Positions 33,997-44,828 of a stretch of DNA of 64,000 nt are shown in pieces (the stretch's first letter is position 1; every line of letters begins with the position of its first letter). Under the pieces are notes generated by a model. That model was given only the letters and a program-made list of their open reading frames with translations. It was not told where the DNA came from and searched no databases. The DNA comes from Lineus longissimus (lineage: Eukaryota > Nemertea > Pilidiophora > Heteronemertea > Lineidae), in contig NC_088325.1 in assembly GCF_910592395.1 (NCBI RefSeq), positions 1,614,001 through 1,678,000 of the forward strand, read 5' to 3'. The position numbers and the translations under genes were made by a program.

Positions 33997-34444
33997 CTGT
34001 GATGAATTTTTAAAGCGCAGCCCTCCGACCTTTGCCCAACTGCAGACTGTCAAATTGTTAATCCCTCCCTTATGTTGCAATTCGCAAGAAATAATAAAAT
34101 TTCACCATTTCTACTTTGGTTGATTCTGATATACCGGTATCTTTTGGTAAACGAAAAAGTTTTTTCCACAATTTTCATTTTTGTGAAGTTTTTTTCTTCT
34201 TCTTTCGTTCACCACACCATTTTTGTGAAGTGAGATTATTCACAAAATGAAAATTTGCAGGTTTTTGTAAAAGTATCTCAGAAAATGTTTATATAACACG
34301 TGTAAACATAATTGCATGCAAACTCAGTGTCTTTAAATATCAAAGCAAATTGAATATCAAATTTTCGAAAAATGAAGCAGAATGAAATATCTCTCTGTGC
34401 AAAGTACACGAAAACGATGGAAAATTGCAACTTCCATTTCTTAC

Positions 34445-34662
34445 CCGTTTTACTTTCGTTACAATAACCGTGCCGATACTTTTTGTCGGAGTTTGAGGGC
34501 GCTGCGACGAGGCCCGTTTCTCCATGTCCCGTAAAGCCGTATCAACTACGGAATCCGTCCCGTTAAGTGGCAAGTCTGAAAAGACATGTTCCGACCACAA
34601 ATTGAGCAAGTTTTCGGATTCGTCAGATTTTCCCGCCGGGACGATATTTGCCTCGTTGGATC
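34445..34662 (-). CDS. C2CD2L-like exon e14, conserved tail segment
   Basis: Donor AAACGG|GTAAGA at 34444; acceptor GTGAAAAACAG at 34663 (weak tract). 218 nt, phase 1 in and phase 0 out. The protein goes SNEANIVPAGKSDESENLL, LWSEHVFSDLPLNGTDSV, VDTALRDMEKRASSQRPQTP, TKSIGTVIVTKVKR. The D-V-DTALRDMEKR...TPTK stretch is one of the clearest matches to the C2CD2L tail. An in-frame TGA lies just upstream of the chosen acceptor, so the exon cannot extend further in this frame. Its phases equal those of the candidate exon at 35218..35279. Confidence 0.82.
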
Positions 34663-35217
34663 CTGTTTTTCACCGGCTGCGCTGGGGGTTAGGGGTTAAG
34701 CAGTGCCAACTAGTTTACAACCGCCAAGACCATAAAATGCTTTCGAGAAAACACCCTTCTGTAATTCATTTAGTTCTAAATACCCTAAGCCATGAAACTT
34801 TCATGATGTGAAAATTTTCACATTTTTCTAAATTTTGGCAAATCCGTTCATTTTCACCTGGCAATAAATTAAAATCAGTTCGCTGCCAAAATTTCGTGCC
34901 TGATGCAGAGTTGAAATTTTCACATTTGATTAGACAATTCTAAGAGATTTCATGAAAGAGCGTTTTCAGATGCTGACGGACCATAGCGATTGACCAAAAT
35001 ATATCAGCGAATTGCATCTATTTCAAAGTTACGGTTTGCGTTTTCCAGACATTTCAGTTGTGGTCCCACAGCAAGGTGGTGTTAGGGCCAAACACAAATG
35101 CAAAACAGAACATTTTAGATCTTGAAGTCGCATTTTATGATATTGGTGGCTGTAAATTTAAAACGGTGGCCGCTAAGGGGTTAACTGACAGCTGAAATGT
35201 ATAAAACGATTACTTAC

Positions 35218-35279
35218 TCGTGGCAGAGTGCTGGCCCTGGCCCGGGGCTTCTCCACGCGTATAGCCGGGTTGCCTTCAG
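35218..35279 (-). CDS. candidate alternative exon e14' of the C2CD2L-like gene
   Basis: Strong sites on both sides: acceptor CTATCTACAG at 35280 and donor CCACGA|GTAAGT at 35217. 62 nt, phase 1 in and phase 0 out, encoding EGNPAIRVEKPRARASTLPR after a joint Ala. Because e14 has the same phases, e13-e14'-e14 breaks the frame, while e13-e14'-e15 and e13-e14-e15 both stay open. It is therefore either mutually exclusive with e14, or e14 has an unseen phase-0 acceptor, or this is a false exon. Confidence 0.5.
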
Positions 35280-35526
35280 CTGTAGATAGATGCGGAGATT
35301 AGAATGAAATTTGTATAAACTCTAGTCTCACCTATATAAGACCAGTTCTGATTATTCCAAGTTGGACATCAATACTTCAATGCTATTCGAAATGTTTGAT
35401 TTGTATAGACAATGGATTAGTGACACAAAGTTTGGCCTTTTTTACGACTTCAGAGTAATCAATCAACTGGTCTTAGATGGATGAAACTAGAGTATCAACC
35501 TCACAAACTCAACCTCATTTCGAGAT

Positions 35527-35703
35527 AGAGTAGAACCTCTCTATGAAGGACATCCCCTGGACTGACAAATGCTGTCCATTGTAGAGAGGTGTCTTGATTA
35601 CAGAGGTCAAATTAAATGGAAACCACTTTGGACTGAAACAAGTGTCCTTAATAGAGAGGGTGTCCTTAATAGAGAGGTGTCCACTAAGGGAGGTTCCACT
35701 GTA
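35527..35703. mobile_element. pogo-like MITE, copy 3
   Basis: From TAGAGTAGAACCTCTCTATG to AAGGGAGGTTCCACTGTA, ~177 bp, with GTCCTTAATAGAGAGG repeated inside. TIRs are CAGTRGAACCTC type. Confidence 0.85.
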
Positions 35704-37005
35704 CTACCAGGTTTTCATCTCCAGCTTGTTTTTAAGATTTAAAGTTACTTTTGCGAGGCTGTTTGAAAATTTAGATTTTCCACTGAAATATGAGATGAAG
35801 AGTTGAAATTGACAAAGACTGAGAGTGACATCTTCACAACATCACATCGAACACTCAAAGATTCATAACATTTGAAACCTTGTTGATGAAAAATGTCCCG
35901 ATTTCAAGGCAATATCTGGCGAGAGATGCATGATATTTTAAAAAGAAATCATGGGTCAACATGTAAAATGAGAAGACACTGATAGATGAATCCACAGGAG
36001 ACAGGCTGTGAAAGGCAGCAAAATTTATCACTGAATCAATGCGACTTTTTTATTTTATGGCTAAAATCATCTTTGTCACAATCAATCTTTGCCAAGTCAT
36101 GAATATTAGGTGCTGGTGCAAAACTAGAAACAAATGGGGTCCGCCTAAAAACCGACCATAAGGCTGCACATCCATGCACTGATCACGGTGGTGTTTTTCC
36201 TAGTACCGTGTCAGCTTGTGGCCTTGTGACGCGCCACACACAAAAACCTTTGTTTGGCCTATTGGATGTTCCCATTGGTTGGCCGGGGGAACATGCTGTG
36301 GAGATAATGGAACAATGCCACAAGTCTACAAGTTCACAACGGAACAACCCACGGATACGCAACCTAAGATTTTTGTAATCAGGTCACCCCATAATGCAGC
36401 TCGAATTCAGGGCAGCACAATTTTACCTAGAGTCTCATGCAAGAAATTCAAAGATGTGTTAGTACTAATTTTCAGCCACCCTCAAGTCATTTCTCGTAAA
36501 AACAACAAAAAGAGTTAGTACACATTTGCAAGTAGGACACAGAAATTTAAGATTCCAGTAGGGGCAATCCGAAGGAAAGGAACTGGCCATCAGTTTGTTG
36601 ATGATTGGGATTTTTTGTACCGCAGGGTTTCCGCCAGGATTAAATTTGAGGAGCAAAAAAAAATTTTCTAAAATTTTTTTTTTCTTAAAAAGGGTATATG
36701 ACCCCTCCCGAGACGTTTTTTGGCCCTAAAACCGCTACAATTGGCTCCCAAATGCTCTTATTTTACATATCAAATCATGAAAATTACTCATTTGACAGTA
36801 AAACAAACTTTCCTGCTCAAAATTAAGGCGGGGATATCCCCCCTTGAAATATTTTAGGGGGATGAATCCCCCCAATCCCCCCATCTGGTGGAAACCCTGT
36901 TCTGAGGACATCAGATTTCTGGACCTATCAACACACACAACAAAATGATGGTCAGCGCCAAGCCTTAAAATCATGTAAACCGCCAAAATTCACAAGCACT
37001 TCAAT
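35704..37005. other. intronic sequence, nothing recognised
   Basis: No exon, RNA gene or clear element. ORFs at 36216..36518 (plus) and 36735..36986 (minus) have no motifs. Confidence 0.4.
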
Positions 37006-37029
37006 TCTTGTGGAATTTGCGAATAACTT

Positions 37030-37460
37030 TGATTCACGAAAACTAAAATTTTGTGAAAATATTTTTCAATGGAAAAAGGGAATACTATTTTATCTGCCAA
37101 AAAATAATAAAAATTGTGGATTTTTTTTTCGGAAATATTTTAAATGGAACAATATTATTTTATCTGCCAAAAAATATTTTAAACGGAAAAATATCATTTC
37201 ATCCGCCAAAAACTAAAAATTGCGAAATGTTTTTGTTTTTTTAAAAATATTCTAAACGGAATATTATTATTTTATATGCCATAGAATAAAAATTGCGAAA
37301 TTTTTTATTCAAAAAATTTTTTTTTAAATGGAATGATATCATTTTATCTGCCAAAAAATAAAAATTGTGAAATGTTTGGGATTTTTTAAAATATTTTAAA
37401 CGGAATAATATCATTTTATCAGCCAAAAAATATAAATTGCAAAATGTTTGTTTATTTTTT
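37030..37460. repeat. AT-rich degenerate tandem repeat (~60 bp)
   Basis: Repeated blocks of AAATATTTTAAACGGAA, TATCATTTTATCTGCCAAAA and ATAAAAATTGTGAAATG, about seven copies of variable length. Several short ORFs on both strands arise from it. Confidence 0.85.
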
Positions 37461-37707
37461 TAAATAAATATTTACAAATCGCCACAATAAAGTGCAGAAA
37501 TGTTGTTGTTTACAGTAGCCCTAGCAGAGGGAAAGGGAACCAGTCTGCAAAGAGATTCAATAGATTAGACGACATCATAAATAGAACACGACGGGTTAAA
37601 GATCATTTCGTAAGTATAAAGTCTCTGGAGGGAGCAAGATGTACAGTCCAGTTCACAAGAAAATGGCACCGCACGCAAAAAAGACTTAAATGGCTGGGAG
37701 AAGCTAG

Positions 37708-37944
37708 TACAGTAGAAACTCTCTATCAAGGACACCCTTGGGACTGACACATGCTGTCCTTAATAGGGAGGTGTCCTGATTACAGAGGTCAAATTCAATG
37801 GACAAGACCAACCTTGGGGCCAAATGTGGTGTCCTGAATAGAGGGAGTGTCCTGAATAGAGGGAGTGTCCTGAATAGAGGGGGTGTCCGGAATAGAGAGG
37901 GTGTCCTGAATAGAGAGGTGTCCACTTAGGGAGGTTCCACTGTA
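37708..37944. mobile_element. pogo-like MITE, copy 4, with expanded internal block
   Basis: TACAGTAGAAACTCTCTATC to GGGAGGTTCCACTGTA. The block GTGTCCTGAATAGAGGG is repeated five times in tandem near the right end, against two to three in other copies, so the internal repeat is expanding. Confidence 0.87.
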
Positions 37945-38040
37945 AATCACCAGAAATCTGAGTGCAATTTTCTTGTGAAACAGACTGTACAATGACCAAG
38001 AATTCGAAGAGCAGAGTCACAAGATGTGAGAGTTGTATTA

Positions 38041-38784
38041 AGCTCTGTACACACTGACAACATTTTGGGAAACATGTTGGCCAACATGTTGTCCAGGTGC
38101 GATGTTACCGAAAATTTGGCCCTGTATACACATGACAACATTCGACAACATGTTGGGCAACTTGTTGTCGAATGTTTCCGAGAAATGAGGATTTTTGAGG
38201 GAATATTTTTGAGGGAAATTCATAAACAATGGAAGATTCCAAGAGAAGAAGATGTATTGTCGGTGGCTCTGCCATAATTTTACGTATCCTGATTGAAAGA
38301 CGGCGAAGAAGACGTAAAGATGAGAAAAGAGTGTGGACAAGACCATGGATTTATATGAGACACCAGCATGGGGCAAATTTTGTAGCTATTTCTAGAATAG
38401 CAGCTTTCTTTTTGTTCTTGTCTTTATATTCCCTGGATGTTACATCCCATAAACAGGCACAACTTTCCCATACTGCAATAAGTTGTTCAACTTCACTCAG
38501 TAACCATTCCTTGCTTGAGGCTGCCATTTTGACTACATCACATGGCTTAAGGTAGATCATGTGATTTGTGGCCTATTTCTGATTGGATAAAACTCGACAA
38601 CATCATTAGCATCTCGGCAACAAAATTGATTTTGTATTATTTCGACAACATTTGAGCAACATTTGGCCAACATGTTACCGAATGTTTCCGAACTGTACAC
38701 ACTGCCAACATTTTCGATAACATCGCACCTGGACAACATGTTGGCCAACATGTTTCCCAAAATGTTGTCAGTGTGTACAGAGCT
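38041..38784. mobile_element. PIF/Harbinger deletion derivative with two truncated genes
   Basis: Perfect or near-perfect ~70-bp TIRs starting AGCTCTGTACACACTGACAA, flanked by TTA on both sides (38038..38040, 38785..38787), the usual PIF/Harbinger target. Inside, the plus strand starts MEDSKRRRCIVGGSAII at 38229 and continues RRRRRRKDEKRVWTRPW, the N-terminal signature of Harbinger transposases. The minus strand has MAASSKEWLLSEVEQLIAVW then KDKNKKKAAILEIATKF, a MADF/Myb-like start, as in the second Harbinger protein. The two heads point at each other and the middle of the autonomous element is gone. Confidence 0.88.
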
Positions 38785-38794
38785 TTACAGGTAA

Positions 38795-39683
38795 AACAAG
38801 GAAAAACTCATGAACACTCAAATCCATGCAAGGCCAAATTTTCAATCTACGCACTCTAAACTATAATTTTGATTTCATTATTGACTGAAACAATTTCATA
38901 GAGAACGAGAAATTCCACACCCTAAATGTTAAATATTGATGTGAAATATCTATAAACACTATTAACTAGATCAGAAAATGACCATGCTTCATATGCATCT
39001 ATAGTCCATTCGTAAATCATTTGTTCGCATTGTTTCGGCCTGATTAGTGCAAACTCATGGATATCTTTGACGTTCCCATTTTTCACTTTTAACATTTCAT
39101 TCAAATTGGACGAAGGGTAAAAGTGTACTTATGCTCTCAGTGCCCCAGCCCCTTCATTTGACATACCACCCTTAGGAAGTCGGGGGTTAATATTAGCTTC
39201 TCCGGCCCTGCACACAAACCTCGCAACATTCGCCCTCATATGTGAAGTTCCAGCGCAGAAGTAATTGCGCCCAATCAGAGCATCGCTTACATTTGAGTCT
39301 AGGAATTTCATCCAAGTTGTAGCAACGTCAACGATATCAAAGCTAGGATTTTCTGTTGTCGTTTTATCATCGTGGCGGAAAAGAAACACTGTCTCATCCA
39401 AGGTGTGCACTGCAACCTTGATCCTAAGATTCCTAAGTGCGATTTCCATCCATACAAATTCTCAGGAGTACGTCCTGGAACCGAGGTTGACAGTTCAATC
39501 TCGGTTTTGCTAACTTAAACGTGATGTACAACTGTATTTCAGCTTATAGGGGGAAATGTCTAATGGGTTTGTGTGCAGGGCCTGAGAAGCAAATATCAAA
39601 CTCTGATTTCCTCAGGATGTTGACTCACAGACTTCATGACAGGGATAAGTTAATTACAACTAAACACGCACCTATAGGCCTAC
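38795..39683. other. intronic sequence with an unexplained ORF
   Basis: Minus ORF 39129..39449 contains VAVHTLDETVFLFRHDDKTT, ENPSFDIVDVATTWMKFLDS and ends in a region that matches the dispersed repeat at ~5440..5590. A donor-like AAAT|GTAAGC lies at its repeat boundary. It looks more protein-like than its neighbours but I do not recognise it, and it does not fit the phases of the host gene. Confidence 0.35.
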
Positions 39684-39794
39684 CTGTTGGAGTCTGTACA
39701 AGGGGTCGTGTGCTCTGTGGTGATGAATCGTTTGAACTCCTTCCTCGACTATAATCAACTAGGCTATCCATCTTTTCGACGCGGTTCGGCGATT
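39684..39794 (-). CDS. C2CD2L-like exon e13
   Basis: Acceptor CCACCTTTCAG at 39795 and donor CAACAG|GTAGGC at 39683; 111 nt, phase 1 in and phase 1 out. It encodes SPNRVEKMDSLVDYSRGR then SSNDSSPQSTRPLVQTPT. The SP-x-R-VE start and the Ser-rich continuation match the segment after the TVVTT motif in vertebrate C2CD2L. A minus ORF in another frame over the same place is a shadow. Confidence 0.82.
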
Positions 39795-41060
39795 CTGAAA
39801 GGTGGAGAGATTCCCATTACAAATATGACAAACCGACAAAGTAAGTTCTGTCAGATAACATGAAGTCATTTTGTCTTGGTAACAGCGAGGTATCCCAAAT
39901 CTTACAAAATACAAACTTACTTTGGTTGCAAGCCGTATATACACGGTCGGTCGTGTTTGATTTCACAGCCACGAACCGTATATACACGGTTTTTCAATTC
40001 AAATTTTTCACACTGTCACATGATACCTTTGCCTTAAACACACTTGCGGTGACTCAAGCAACATAAGACAATGCATTGACAATCTTTTCAAATGATTGTA
40101 GTTTGATTTGTAGTTATCAGATTGCGCTGCAATCTGTGCTAGCACCTGCCGATTTTGAAAGTCACATTTTCATAAATTCGCTTCGGTTTTCAGATTAAAC
40201 TGCACAAAATGAGTTAAGGGTTGAAAGAGTTAAATGAAGTGCACTGTGCTCAAATGCATTATAAGATTATACACTTGTGATAGGTGCAAGGGAAAAGACA
40301 GGTTAATGAGAGATTATACACTTGTGATAGGTGAAAGGGAAAAGACAGGTTAATGATAGAGGAAATGAGAATTATTACTGGAAGGGAAGCTTAAAGTGAC
40401 CTGTGAGTCGTTTCCGGCGTGCGACTAGAGAAATAGCCAGGACAACACGATGACTGGCATTGAAGAGTGGCCGGTGATTGGCTGAATCACAACCAATCGC
40501 CATGTTATCGTTGCGACGTTACGAGACCGACAAACAAGATTTCTTTGCGAAGTGCTTCGTAAAATGCAAGAGAAAGATTTCACAACTAAATGAAGTGGAG
40601 CGGAAGGATTCTTATAAAACTTTTTTGAAAAAAATTTATTATCTTGTGAAAAATCCAAACTGCAAAGCATTTTTGCAAGCATAAGGAAAGAACAATAGCA
40701 AAAAAGTGCCAAGTAATTTTTTAGGAGGCAGTCGAATTAGAATATGAAAACTCAGTGCAAAGGACAAGGGCCAATTTTAGTAGCTAAGCTTGGAATTCTA
40801 ACTACAAAACTAAGTATTGGGTGTCAAATTACTGCCTAGGCATCTATACTTCACCACCAAAACAGAAGCCATCAATCTAAGACAAAGAAGGTCCTCGACT
40901 CTTGACATAGAAAAAATAATTTGTTGCAAAAGAAGGTTTTGTGATTGTGGGTTGACTGTCCCAAATTGGAATGGTCCGGCAATGTGACAAACTGTCCTTC
41001 GCTGGCTACACCCCCCTGGAGACTCAGTTCCCCAGATTGTCGAGAATCTTTAGCATTCAA
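39795..41060. other. intronic sequence, nothing recognised
   Basis: Contains a short duplicated segment at ~40265..40350 (ATTATACACTTGTGATAGGT, AAGGGAAAAGACAGGTTAAT) in two tandem copies. Otherwise no supported feature. Confidence 0.45.
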
Positions 41061-41061
41061 G

Positions 41062-41217
41062 TCAGGCTTTCCAACTTACTGAGTAGCCTGTCGTGAACAG
41101 TGCTGCTTGAGCCCTGGGAGAATCCTCACAAGAAAAAAACAACACAGCTTTTCTAACTTCTTTGAATAACTTTTTCCTTTCCCAGGACAGGCGAACTCAG
41201 CAAACTGGAAAGCCTAC
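41062..41217. mobile_element. TIR element (AGGCTTTCCAACTT), copy B
   Basis: Left TCAGGCTTTCCAACTTACTG and right CTCAGCAAACTGGAAAGCCT, ~156 bp, with CCTTTCCCAGGACAGGCGAA near the right end. One minisatellite-like unit (ATTCTCGGCAAACTGGAGAA) follows. Sister of 22751..23046. Confidence 0.7.
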
Positions 41218-41512
41218 CTAATTCTCGGCAAACTGGAGAAATGATTTTCCTATACCGTACATGGGATAAATAGAAGGCTTTATTTGTCAGACCAGAAAGG
41301 ATTAGGTCGAATATTATCTTTATGCCATAGTTCTCAACTTTATCCCCTCAACTCCGAAAAAAAAGCCTCCGTTTTTGCTCTCATGCAACCCCGTCACCAG
41401 GAAGTCCAACTTGGGACAGAAAACATCTGTGTTCTCAAAAAGAAGCCAAAGAAAAGAGACTCGAAAAAATCGGTAAAGAATAATTTCCATAGATGGCGTT
41501 TCTCGCTATTAC

Positions 41513-41714
41513 CATCGTAATACTGCGCGTCATAATTCCTAACTTTTGGACGTTCTGTAGTAGTGGTTTGTGTTGTGACAACGAGGCCACTCGGCATGAC
41601 CGTCTTACTCGTTTCTATGCGTCGCCGTGGCGACAAGTTGGCGGCGGTCGCTATGAGCAAGTCTCGTTCGTCTGGCTGCATGTCGGTGATCTCGGCGGGG
41701 TCCATGAATAGAAA
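41513..41714 (-). CDS. C2CD2L-like exon e12, conserved post-C2 segment
   Basis: Acceptor TGTTCTTTCCAG at 41715 and donor GATG|GTAATA at 41512; 202 nt, phase 0 in and phase 1 out. It starts FLFMDPAEITDMQPDERDLL (end of C2 and linker), then ATAANLSPRRRIETSK, then TVMPSGLVVTTQTTTTERPK. The last motif is a strong family marker. Reading past the donor gives unrelated residues and a stop. Confidence 0.88.
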
Positions 41715-41814
41715 CTGGAAAGAACATAAAAAATTATTCGTCGGAAGAAAAAAAAAAAAATAATCGTCGTGCAAAACATTTGTCTCCCGTTGACATTTGT
41801 TTGTTAAAAGCCAG

Positions 41815-42125
41815 GTTTACATATGTTTACATAGAGGTCATGTTGATTTACATAAAGATCGCATTGATTTGCAGAGAGATCGATTCTATTTACATATAAA
41901 TCATTGATTCACATAGATATCACGAGGGTTTTACATAGAGATTACATTTATTTACATATAAATCAAAAATTTACATAGAGGGTGCATTGATTTACATATA
42001 AATCAATGCAATCTCTATACGCATCAACGTGAACTCTATGTTAATCATTTGATTTATATGTAAATCAACACGATCTTAATGTAAATCAAGGCAAACTCTA
42101 TGTAAATCAATGATTTTCATAGAGA
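41815..42125. repeat. inverted, ~27-bp tandem repeat of TTTACATA words
   Basis: The left half repeats GATTTACATATAAATCA and TTTACATAGAG. The right half repeats the inverse (CTCTATGTAAATCAA). The whole can fold back on itself. It ends 15 bp before the e11 donor. Confidence 0.8.
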
Positions 42126-42139
42126 TGATGTTGACATAC

Positions 42140-42264
42140 CTCAACGGTTAAGTTTCCACCCTTGCCTGACCCAGGCTGCCTGCCAGCGAGAGGGATGATA
42201 TGTCTGCTACTGGGCGTCTTTCGAAGTTCCTCTACACTGACTGCGGCCATGCCAAGAAAGTCTT
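42140..42264 (-). CDS. C2CD2L-like exon e11, end of C2 domain
   Basis: Acceptor CATTATTGCAG at 42265 and donor GTTGAG|GTATGT at 42139; 125 nt, phase 1 in and phase 0 out. It encodes (E)DFLGMAAVSVEELRKTPSSR, HIIPLAGRQPGSGKGGNLTV E. DFLG after an acidic loop and the later beta strands close the C2 fold. Confidence 0.88.
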
Positions 42265-42331
42265 CTGCAATAATGGAAGAAATCATTACTAAAAGAGAGA
42301 ACACGTCAAGCATATTCCATCCAAATTGACT

Positions 42332-42368
<37 letters not shown>

Positions 42369-42402
42369 ACATCATCATCATCATCATCATCTTCATCATC
42401 AC
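42332..42402. repeat. (CAT)n microsatellite
   Basis: About 23 CAT triplets with a few interruptions, intronic, 67 bp upstream of the e11 acceptor in transcript direction. The polymethionine minus ORF over it is an artefact. Confidence 0.97.
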
Positions 42403-42489
42403 ATCAACGGCCATATAGACTTCAAGGAATCTAGAAAACAAGGAATTCTCAGAAACTCCAAGCATTGATTCCCAAATCAGTCCTTCAAA

Positions 42490-43212
42490 TGAGACAAAAT
42501 ACGAGGTTTGTTGTGTCTGGCGTCTATGCCAAGGCAAGCAAAAGACCCCACCAAGTGAGAAACAAGAGTAGCTTGCGTGGACTCTACCTCTGGTCAGAGA
42601 AGATCCCTCCAATTGAGAAACATGAGTAGCTTGCGTGGACTCTACCTCTGGTCAGAGAAGAACCCACCAAGTGAGAAACAAGAGTAGCTTGCGTGGACTC
42701 TACCTCTGGTCAGAGAAGAACCCACCAAGTGAGAAACAAGAGTAGCTTGCGTGGACTCTACCTCTGGTCAGAGAAGATCCCAGCAAGTGAGAAACATGAG
42801 TAGCTTGCGTGGACTCTACCTCTGGTCAGAAAAGATCCCACCAGGTGAGAAACATGAGTAGCTTGCTATGGACTCTGCCTCTGGTTAGAAAAGATCCCAT
42901 TAAGTGAGAAACAAGAGTAGCTTGCGTGGACTCTACCTCTGGTCAGAAAAGACCCCACCAAGTGAGAAACATGAGTAGCTTGCTATGGACTCTACCTCTG
43001 GTCAGAGAAGATCCAACCAAGTGAGAAACATGAGTAGCTTGCCATGGACTCTGCCTCTAGTCGAAGACAGAGTCACAAGGGTAACTTGGCCAATAAACCG
43101 AACTGGCGCCTAACACAGTGACACGTTCAAACACTCATCTCGCCTTGGAGGCAGAATACTCCCTGGAGAAAATCACCTCCAAGTGCAGAGTGAATGCTGA
43201 AGAACACGAAGG
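42490..43212 (+). mobile_element. dispersed element with expanded 58-bp minisatellite, copy 2
   Basis: Left flank ACGAGGTTTGTTGTGTCTGG CGTCTATGCCAAGG, about nine 58-bp units (42545..43065), then the shared right flank (AATAAACCGAACTGG, TCTCGCCTTGGAGGCAG, AGTGCAGAGTGAATGCTGAA). The units are more diverged than in copy 1. Confidence 0.82.
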
Positions 43213-43709
43213 ACTCCAAAATGTGCGAAAGTGACAATGTGATAAATGCACACCAGTCCTACTTGTTAACTCTCAATGGGGTAACGATTTGATTGTTTTT
43301 TTCTGTGAGCTATTTCCTGGAACGTATTAAACTGACCAGGCCTTTCAATTACGTGGAGACCTCTACACCCTGTATTTTTTTAGCCTATTTTGGGGGACAT
43401 GTTTTTTGGCTTTTTAGCTTAATTTGGGGACATTTCATCGCGCCAATTTGCCTGAACAGCGACGTCATAAATCAAAGTTAGTGACTGATATCACCACATA
43501 CACCTGAAAAATCATAATTTTAGGGTAAAACTATAAGATTAGGCCATTTGGATGAGATTTGGTTATGTTAGGGGTCAAAAAACGCTTCAGGGGGTCATAT
43601 TATTTTTAAAAAAGAAGAAAAAAAGACCTAATTTGGGGACATCCTGTATGGCCTACACCGTTATACGGTGTAGGAATCATGTAATTGAGAGGCCTGCTGA
43701 CGTTCTTAC

Positions 43710-43774
43710 CTCCTGGTACCTTTTCCCTGTCGAATACTTCAAATAATATTTCTCTAGTGTTGCCATTTAAGTCA
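43710..43774 (-). CDS. C2CD2L-like exon e10, C2 domain
   Basis: Acceptor TTTCCTTTCAG at 43775 and donor CAGGAG|GTAAGA at 43709; 65 nt, phase 2 in and phase 1 out. It encodes DLNGNTREILFEVFDREKVPG. The Asp in FDRE is at a usual Ca-binding loop position of C2 domains (family knowledge). A shadow ORF reads through the donor. Confidence 0.88.
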
Positions 43775-43971
43775 CTGAAAGGAAATAAAGTCATTTATAC
43801 TGAATTTCTGAGAAAAAAAACACATTATCTTCATTTGTCAGATTCCAAAATTTCTTTCCTTTTTTCCAATGAAAATATTCTTATCTGCAATTTTACTGTT
43901 GCAGGTCAATGTTACTCGCGAAATCAGCCAAAAAAATTGCAGATTACAGTACTGGTCTCATTTATACTCAC

Positions 43972-44080
43972 AATAAGAACGACTCATCCCAGAACGGGTT
44001 GACTGTATTTTTGACTACGCTTGTGTTATGTCTCTGATGGGGTTCATCCATTTCAACAGTACAAAATGGATCGTTACAGC
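43972..44080 (-). CDS. C2CD2L-like exon e9, C2 domain core
   Basis: Acceptor GTTTCTGTTCCAG at 44081 and donor TTATT|GTGAGT at 43971; 109 nt, phase 1 in and phase 2 out. It encodes CNDPFCTVEMDEPHQRHNTS, VVKNTVNPFWDESFL. NDPFCxVExD and NPFWDE are classic C2 strand motifs, and the combination with DEP is close to C2CD2-type C2 domains. Confidence 0.92.
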
Positions 44081-44120
44081 CTGGAACAGAAACAAATACA
44101 TTTACATTTTTAACCCTAAA

Positions 44121-44226
44121 ACCCGAGCGGCCTGTTTCTGTGCCGCTGACAAGAGGCACATATACCCGAGCGGCCTGTTTATGTGCCGCTGACAAGAGGC
44201 ACATATACCCGAGCGGCCTGTTTTGG
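44121..44226. repeat. 43-bp tandem repeat, ~2.5 copies
   Basis: ACCCGAGCGGCCTGTTT then TGTGCCGCTGACAAGAGG, starting 44121, 44164 and 44207. It lies 40 bp upstream of exon e9 in transcript direction. Confidence 0.92.
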
Positions 44227-44828
44227 TACCAAACGGTTAGGCCCATTCCTATCAGCTACTGAACGAGTATTAGTTCAGCCACCTACCAGGGGATGTCTCT
44301 CCCATCACTCAGCGTGTTGCTGACACCAATCAAGCAGACGATCTTTTCATAGGGTAGCCCAGCAGGGTGCCTGGGGCTGGGAAAGAGCCGATTTCGGTAA
44401 AAACGTCAAGAAAGTGGCCACCACTCACATTTTCGCCTCCGTTTTAAAGAAATGGGGGCATCTTCTTCATTCAGGACTCTTTTTTGATAGATAAGAGGAA
44501 AGCCAGAGGAACATCACAAACTTTACTTAGAAGGTTTTTCTCTTATAGTTTTTTTTCTAGATTCTTTTCAAATACCCTCTCAATACCCGCGCTTCCGTTT
44601 GTCAACATTTCACCAATATTAGGTTAATTTCCAAGTAACTGATGAAATCACCGTCTCCGGAAGAAAGTTTTATCTCTTAGAATATAAGTGATTGATTAAA
44701 GGTATTTTAGAAGAACCTAGTTGAGATATCAGAACTTATGAGGGTGTTGCTAAAAGGCTGTCAAAACCACAGCCTAAATTCCTGAAGCCAAAACAATTCA
44801 GGAGTCTCTCCTCTGCGATCACATCTTA

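Noticed and set aside
43552-44002. Plus ORFs over exons e9 and e10
   Set aside because: Antisense to the C2 exons; the minus frames have the family motifs and splice sites.
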